Source of the DNA: Monosiga brevicollis MX1
Lineage: Eukaryota > Opisthokonta > Choanoflagellata > Craspedida > Salpingoecidae
NCBI RefSeq assembly: GCF_000002865.3
Contig: NW_001865079.1
Location: 54,294-118,293 of the forward strand
Direction of reading: 5' to 3'
DNA: 64,000 bases
The notes under the pieces were generated by a model. That model did not search any database. It saw nothing but the letters and a program-made list of their open reading frames with translations, and was not told where the DNA came from. Shown here piece by piece: positions 58,154-64,000 of this stretch. The position numbers were made by a program, and so were the translations under genes. Each line of letters starts with the position of its first letter. Position 1 is the stretch's first letter.

Positions 58154-60839
58154 GTGGCCATTCCGCTGCCTAAATGGCCGGTCCGAGGAAAAGACAAAGC
58201 CAATCGTTTCCAAGGTACCTGAAGAAGGGCAATTTGGATGTTCGTGGGGCTCAATGGTTGACTTCGGACACGATCGCGCAAGTTGCCATGAGGTGCCCAC
58301 TCCAACACTGCCCCCAAATGCGACTGTCCTCGCGATTCATCACTGAGGAAAGTGGCACACATATTAACAATGTTGGCTGAGCTTCTCCCGCAACGCACAT
58401 GCACCACGCGTGTTATTTATTGCTGCGTCAGCGACTGGCGACGGTCAACACGTACGGGGAGAGGGAAACACCGTAGAGGCTGATGATGTGTTGATTGCCC
58501 TTGAAGTTCTGCAGCAGCATGATCTCACGGAGCCAGGACAAGATCTATGCAGCAATCAATCGCCAAACCATCCTCGATCACCACGACATGCCGCCACAAC
58601 GATAAAACAAGCAGGGATGCACATTGTACGCGAGCAGACGTCACGCTGATGAACCTTACCGTGACGCTGCCCTCGGCACACTGCTTAAGGGCCGCCGGCT
58701 GGGGGCCCGAGCCCATGTCCAGCATGACTTGATGCACAACGCTAAAGTGGCCACGGCCGACGACACGCTGGATGGCAAGATCCTCCTCATCGATGAGCTC
58801 CAGCGGAGTCGGGTTGAGCTGTGGATAGGCTTCGTGGAAATCCCGACGAGCAGCTTGCATGAGGAGAAGCCACTGCTCCTCCATCTCGCGATGCTGGCCC
58901 TGCCGTCGACGACGAGCTGCCCAGATCTGCCAAGACACGCCCATCAGCAACAGCAAGAGCACTGAGGTAGACATGGCGGCCAGCAAGACGGTCGAGGCGC
59001 CCGATGATGAAGCAGTGCTGGTCGGCAAATTGGTGGTAGAGGACACTGGGGTATGGGTAGACATGGCCGTTGAGGCAGCTTGATCGCTGACCAGGCTTGC
59101 GTATAGGGCGTCAAACGTGACACTATCTAGATCCGTTGGCGTGGCCGTCTCATTTGCGGCCGGGCTTCCATCAATACCCAGCATGTTGCCGGCCGCAAGC
59201 CGATAGACACTGGTCAGAGAGAGGTCGTTGGCCAGGTTTTCAACGGTTCGCAGCAGGCCGTGCATATACACGTAGGGATAGGATGTGTTTCGCAGCAGGA
59301 TGAACCTGTCAACATGTTTTATGACGAGGGCAGCCACAGCGTGGATGTTGCGAACAGCCCGTGAGAGGAACAGGTATAGCCTGACCCGGTGCAGGATGGG
59401 GCGTTTAGGGGCGAGGGCAGAAGAGGGGGCGGGATCGAATCAAGCGCCCGGTTGGCCGAGGAATGCACGTACCTTGCAACAGCGAGGCCGTCGTGAACTT
59501 CAACGGCATTCCAGTTGCGGATGACGCCACGCCACCAGTAGCAGCCTGGGGTCCGACCCGTGATGACGCCGCTGGCAATCGTAAAATTGAAGGCGGAGAC
59601 GCAGTCAAAGTTGGGCCCACTGGGTCCGCCAGCACTGGAGAAGGCAAACTCCAGGGTGAAGGAGCAGCCAGCCTCGTCTTCCGCGGAGGGACAATCGGGG
59701 GTGCCATCACAAAGCTGGGTGGGGGAGATGGGATCGGAGGAGGAGAGACAGGTCATGGGTGGGGTGACGGGAGGGGGGCAGAAGGAGGCATTGATGTAGG
59801 CTGGTGCGTAGCAGCTGCAAGTGACATCGTAGCCAGAGCGTGGGTGAACATTGCCAGCACAGTTGACGTTGATGGAAGCCAGGGTGAGGGGCTTATTTTC
59901 AGGATCGGGATGCTGTCTGAGATATGAGGTGTTGAGGATGCGCCACCACGTATCAAAGTCGACGGCATCGCCAGCCAGGGGACCAAGAAGAGCCATGTCG
60001 AGGCGTCGGAGGCTACCGGACTGCGGAAGAAGGGACTTGTCAATGACCGTGGGAGCAAGTCTAACGACGGCGCGATACGTTTGGAGAGAGGGCCACGATT
60101 CGTTGAGGGAGCGGAGGGCTTCGAGGTCGGGGATGTAAAAGAACAGATCGGTGAGGCTGGGGAAAAGGGGCTTGGGCTCTTGCCAGATGAGTGCCGGGGG
60201 AAAGTTATCCCAGTAGCGCAGGGTTTGCAGATTGGGATAAAGAGCCAAATGAGAAAGGTTTAAGGGAATTTGTGTTGGAGTGCCCCGCACGCTCCAATAG
60301 CGCAGAGCCGGGGCTGGGGGCAAGGGGGCATTGTAGAGTTGACAATCGTCAATGTCCAGAAACTGAAGCGCGGGGAGTGTGGGAAGCGCGAGTTCAGAGG
60401 TGTGTGCGACACCGCGGATGAGCAAGGCCTGGAGATGAGCAAGGCCCTGGAGATGGTCATACAAACGGAGGCTGTCGGTCGTGTTGGCGTAAAACCCGAG
60501 GGCCAAGGATCCGAGGTCGTGGGGGAGGCCGAGTGGGACTTGATGGACAAACTCGCAAAAATAATCATAAGTAAAGCCAAGCAGCTCGATGTTGGCTTCA
60601 CAGGCGGGCTGATAATTGAGGCAGGAGCCGTGCCAGGTGTTGTTGATGCAGGTGAGGGAGACGCTGGCCTGATCGTGGCAGCGCACCGTGCAGGTTGTGG
60701 TGCCTGGCGGGCAGGTTTGCCCGTCAAAGCGCGGGGGCGACTCGGGACAAAGCGTTGCCGACGGCAGGACCACAACCGTGAGCAGCAAGAAGAGGCCCTG
60801 CCAGGTGACGGACAGCTGATGCGCGGGCCGTGGCATCAT
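56975..60839 (-). CDS. Receptor tyrosine kinase with LRR-like and LDL-receptor class A ectodomain, 1,019 aa
   Basis: Paralogue-like neighbour of the previous gene. Nine exons close exactly: 60839-59473, 59380-58660, 58544-58456, 58381-58219, 58056-57939, 57816-57753, 57673-57549, 57465-57393, 57314-56975. The signal peptide is in [20 protein letters not shown]. The ectodomain has LRR-like segments ([20 protein letters not shown]), many N-glycosylation sites and an LDLa module with [19 protein letters not shown]. The transmembrane helix [20 protein letters not shown] is near residue 585-605. The kinase has [89 protein letters not shown] and [20 protein letters not shown]. The tail has [10 protein letters not shown], a possible Tyr docking site. 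A longer intron may hide in the last exon. Confidence 0.87.
57871..57900 (+). repeat. (CA)n microsatellite
   Basis: About 15 CA units lie in an intron of the second receptor kinase; they are GT repeats on the coding strand. Confidence 0.95.
58106..58150 (+). repeat. Intronic poly-A tract (poly-T on the coding strand), about 45 nt
   Basis: A pure A run lies in the intron between exons 58381-58219 and 58056-57939. On the coding (minus) strand it is T and lies upstream of the acceptor. Confidence 0.9.
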
Positions 60840-62246
60840 CGATGGCTATCAGGCGGGCGGCGGGTAGTCAGTGCCGCGTGTTGACCGGCTCATGTCACGC
60901 TCTTGAGATCGCAACTGTCGGCAATCGAGAAAAGCAATGTCATCATCAATGCCAGCAGAGTCAAAGACTTTGCGGTCGACCTGACCAGAAGGAGGAAGAG
61001 CAGCAGGAAGAGCAGCAGCAGCAGGAGCAGCAGCAGGAGAGAGGAGGAAGGGGAAGAGGAGGAAGGGGAAATGGATGAAGCGTCAGCTTGAGGAGCGAGG
61101 TTGCCATATTAGCACCATGTCAGCCCATGAAACCCCCTATCGCTACCTACCTACCATGACACTTACCCCCCACAACATACCTCAGCAATCCGATGCTTGA
61201 CGCTTCACGCCTTCGAACAGACATTTACCCCCGCCACACACCAGGCACGCCACATCCCGCACCAGGCACTGGGAGACTGATAGCTCTCCCCTCCCCCCTC
61301 TTGCCCGAGCTGATCCTCAACGTCGAGCCACGATGCGCGCGCCTGCTCCACGCCTGCACAACAGCACTCTTTACATGTTAAATCTGTCTCAATCTCTGCT
61401 CTCAATCCCTCTCTCTCTCAATCCCTCTCTCTCTCTCTCAATCCCTCTCTCTCTCTCTCAATCCCTCTCTCTCTCAATCTCTCTCTACACATATCTCTCT
61501 CTCAAAAAATCTCTCTCTCTACACATCTCTCTCTAAATCTCTCTCTCTCTACGCGTTTCTCTCTCTACGCGTCTCTCTCTCTCTCTCTTCTCTCTTTGCA
61601 AATGTCAGACAAACAAGAACGCCAAATATAAGTATTTTACTTATAAGACCCGAGATGGACCATACCTGCGGGGTATCACACATGCGGACGGGTATAAGTC
61701 AACGTTTACCTTCTACTTACCACACCTGAACAGTTGTCAACAAAAACAAGGTCTTGTTGCTGTTGTTGTTTTTTTTTCAAGGTTTTGGGACGAAACGGCA
61801 GCGCCACTGTCTGATGAAAGGCGCGTGCAAAGCTGGCGGTGACGATGGTCATGGCGAGCTGATGAGGTTGTTTGAAGGCCCTCCGTGTTGTGGCTGCTTC
61901 TGCTGAGGAGCTGGAAGGGGCTGGTTGAGGTAAGCCGTTGCTCGGCTCTCTCGCGCCTTTGCCCCGCCCCCTGTCACAGCGGCTGCGACACCCTCACATG
62001 ACCGCCCCCCCTCCTCCCCCTCCTCATGGATGTGTCTGTAGCTTGCCGCTTCAGTCCTGGGACCTAGAGCGGTATAACGCCCGGGCCTGCTGTTTTGTGG
62101 ATCAGTTCGCTCGGTGGATTGGCCTTCTGTTCAGCCGACAACTACTCAACGCCGCCCCTACGAGCGCTCCTCCCGCTCACTCGTGCTCTCTCCTCGAATC
62201 TTGTCATTGCCAAGGGGTGCGCATTGAGCCGACCCATCCCCTCACC
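60840..62246. promoter_or_regulatory. Divergent intergenic region with CT satellite
   Basis: About 1.4 kb between the start codons of the second receptor kinase and the last gene. It has an AGCAGGAAGAG-rich stretch (60988-61075), the satellite at 61385-61595 and an otherwise unremarkable remainder. A frame from 61938 with a Pro-rich start runs into the last gene but looks like 5' UTR. Confidence 0.5.
61385..61595 (+). repeat. CT-rich satellite with CAAT/AAAT/ACAC interruptions
   Basis: CTCTCT runs alternate with CAATCC, AAATC and TACACATC over about 210 bp. It lies about 550 bp upstream of the second receptor kinase start and resembles the satellite upstream of the first. Confidence 0.95.
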
Positions 62247-64000
62247 ATGGGGTCGAGTAGCAGCCGTGCTGCACCGATCCACCACCATCGCTCATCAGCT
62301 GGTCAGCAAGAGGCCACCATCAACATCTTATTGCATGGGACAGAGGCCATCAATGCCTCCATTCCCGATCCTTCCCATCCGCGCCGTTCCAGTACCAGTT
62401 CAGCTCAGCAGCTCAAATTGACATCCGATCGACGTCTCAGCCGCTTTGATCCTGAAGCTAGTACAGGCTCGGGCCGCCTCAACGCCGAATCCACCCGTTA
62501 CGCCAGCGATACCACCGTGGTCGATGCCACCCGCCTCCTGGCCAGCCAGCCAGCCATCAAGGTTCGCCGCACTCAAGCGCAGCTTCTCTTGGTTTTGGTT
62601 TGTTTGTTTTTCGAACCACTCCCCCCTTGTGCCCTCACCGACTTTCATCGCATCTAGGTTCAGTTGGTCATGGGCCAACAGCTACAACTGCGGTCTGCCG
62701 ATACCAGTGATTTAATCCTCGCGCTCAATTGGCTGCAGTGCCACGAGTTTGCCATGTTACAAGGACCTCTCCTCCTGATCTACCACAATGATATCTCCGC
62801 CCACAGCGCCGCCATCACTCTCTTGGAAACCGCCAGTCGCACTCACACCCGTGAACTCGTTGCTCTCCTACGTGCCATCAAACACGACCGTGAAATTCAC
62901 CACGCTCGCCACGCCCTTGATCAGGCACTCAACCCCTCCTCTTCCTCCATCACCTCTGCCGAGCCCCACCAACAACAACACTTTCGCATTACCCGTGGCT
63001 TCTCCATCTCCTCAACCTCCTCATTTGATGCTTCGGGTCTTGCCACCCCGCATCAAGCCAGCACGCTTGCCGTGCCCGCCGTGACCCGCATCCGCCGCTC
63101 AAGCCCCCTGGCCTCCCCCGCCCAAAGCCCCCACAACTCCCCCGCCGTGCGTCGGCAGACTCAGTCCAAAGACCGCCCCAACAGCATGCCCGTGCTGAAC
63201 CTCGACGAGTGCCCTGATAGCCCCACCCTTACCAATCCCACGTCTCTGGACAACAAGCGACTCCAAGTCGCCCGTCGTTTCCAGGTCGAACTCCTGGACA
63301 TGCTACTAGCCACCCGGACCGCACCCGAGGAACGTGCCCGGCGCGCCGCAGCTCTCTTGCATGACTTTGATAAGACCAGCCACGACGTGCTCCTCCCCTC
63401 GGCCAATCGGCAGGAACTCGTCGATGCCGTTCTCACCATGGATCACACGGAAGATGAGGGTGATCAAGAAGAATTGGACACGACCTCAAACAAACAGCCA
63501 GAGGGAACAGGCGCAGAAGATCCTGCCCCGATCCCGCCCCTCAACTTTGGGCCCAATGTTGCCCAGGCGTGGGGCGCCTCGCCCTCGGCACCGTCTGCCC
63601 AAGCGACAACGATGGACCTTGATCGCCTCGACGACAGTCATGACGCCGTTGTCACCCACCCCTCCAAGGCGTCTGTTTTGTCCGCTGACTCGGGGCCACC
63701 GGGCCTCAGTCGCCGCACAAGCAAGGTGGTGGCTCAGCTATTTGGTTTGGCCCCGCAACAGCAGAGAACGCTTTTTTGGGCCGGCTTGCGCCAGGTAAGC
63801 GGTGGCGAGGGCGGCACCTTTGAGCCAAACACAGATCTGCAGCAGCTTCACACCATGCCCAGCGTGGACGATGATGAGGAAAATGTTCGCGCAGCAACGC
63901 CCTACTCTGATGATGGTGATGACGACCGGCGCGAGAGTGGACAGTTGCAACTTGAGGCCGCTCGCCCTGGGGTCGAGCTTCTGCCCTGGCGCCAAGAGCT
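62247..64000 (+). CDS. Unrecognised protein with N-myristoylation-type start (3' partial)
   Basis: I recognise no family. Exon 1 (62247-62561) starts MGSSSSRAAPIHHHRSS, which fits an N-myristoylation site (Gly2, Ser6), so the protein may be membrane-attached. Exon 2 begins at 62658 after CATCTAG and stays open to the window edge, more than 440 codons, with no stop. A folded-looking helical region reads LQCHEFAMLQGPLLLIYHND then ITLLETASRTHTRELVALLR. The rest is Ser/Pro-rich with likely phosphorylation sites (RRSSPLASPAQSPHNSPAVR) and a later helical block, RRFQVELLDMLLATRTAPEE. An optional donor CAG/GTAAGC lies at 63794-63795, but reading through it stays open and acidic (SVDDDEENVRAATPYSDDGD). 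The end lies beyond the window. Confidence 0.65.

Overview
The window is nuclear DNA of an intron-rich, gene-dense unicellular eukaryote. Almost every gene is broken by short introns (mostly 60-250 bp) with GT-AG borders. Most donors I placed read GTRCGY, GTGAGT or GTAAGY. Two receptor tyrosine kinases with extracellular LDL-receptor class A modules, alongside a CENP-C, PRMT9, UBE3C and Pol I subunit of animal type, point to a choanoflagellate such as Monosiga or Salpingoeca. That is an inference from gene content; I could not search a database. Gene models were built by hand: reading frames were joined only where donor, acceptor and phase agree, and most lengths close exactly in codons.

Layout, left to right: a U-box/ankyrin protein cut by the left edge (+, to 4589); an unrecognised Ser-rich protein (-, 4877-6071); a CPA2-type cation/proton antiporter (-, 6177-8484); a cystathionine gamma-lyase-type PLP enzyme with a Jupiter/HN1-like tail (+, 9475-11405); a 1,329-residue ankyrin-kinase-PARP fusion (+, 12620-18457); ERp29 (-, 19718-20858) head-to-head with an Hsp70-TPR fusion (+, 21221-23854); a Cys-rich protein (-, 24276 to about 25443) beside an assembly gap; a PAF-acetylhydrolase-like lipase (+, 26352-28724); CENP-C (+, 28992-31313); the HECT ligase UBE3C (-, 31906-35880); a five-CCCH-finger ZC3H3-like protein (+, 36486-38133); a protein ending in 25-residue repeats (-, 38524-40306); PRMT9 (+, 41690-44247); a GH27 alpha-galactosidase (-, 44531-46847); POLR1B (+, 47382-52235); two tandem receptor tyrosine kinases (-, 52847-56079 and 56975-60839); and a protein with an N-myristoylation-type start that runs off the right edge (+, 62247 to 64000).

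Most genes are unrelated housekeeping neighbours, but some groupings mean something. The two receptor kinases share architecture, orientation and a CT/AAAT-rich satellite upstream of each start, so they look like an old tandem duplication. ERp29 and the Hsp70-TPR gene, both linked to protein folding, share one 362-bp divergent promoter region. The most unusual objects are the ankyrin-kinase-PARP fusion, whose ankyrin exons arose by tandem duplication of an exon-plus-intron unit, the Hsp70-TPR fusion, and the PLP enzyme with a microtubule-protein-like tail. I saw no rRNA, tRNA, CRISPR array or recognisable transposon or viral element.
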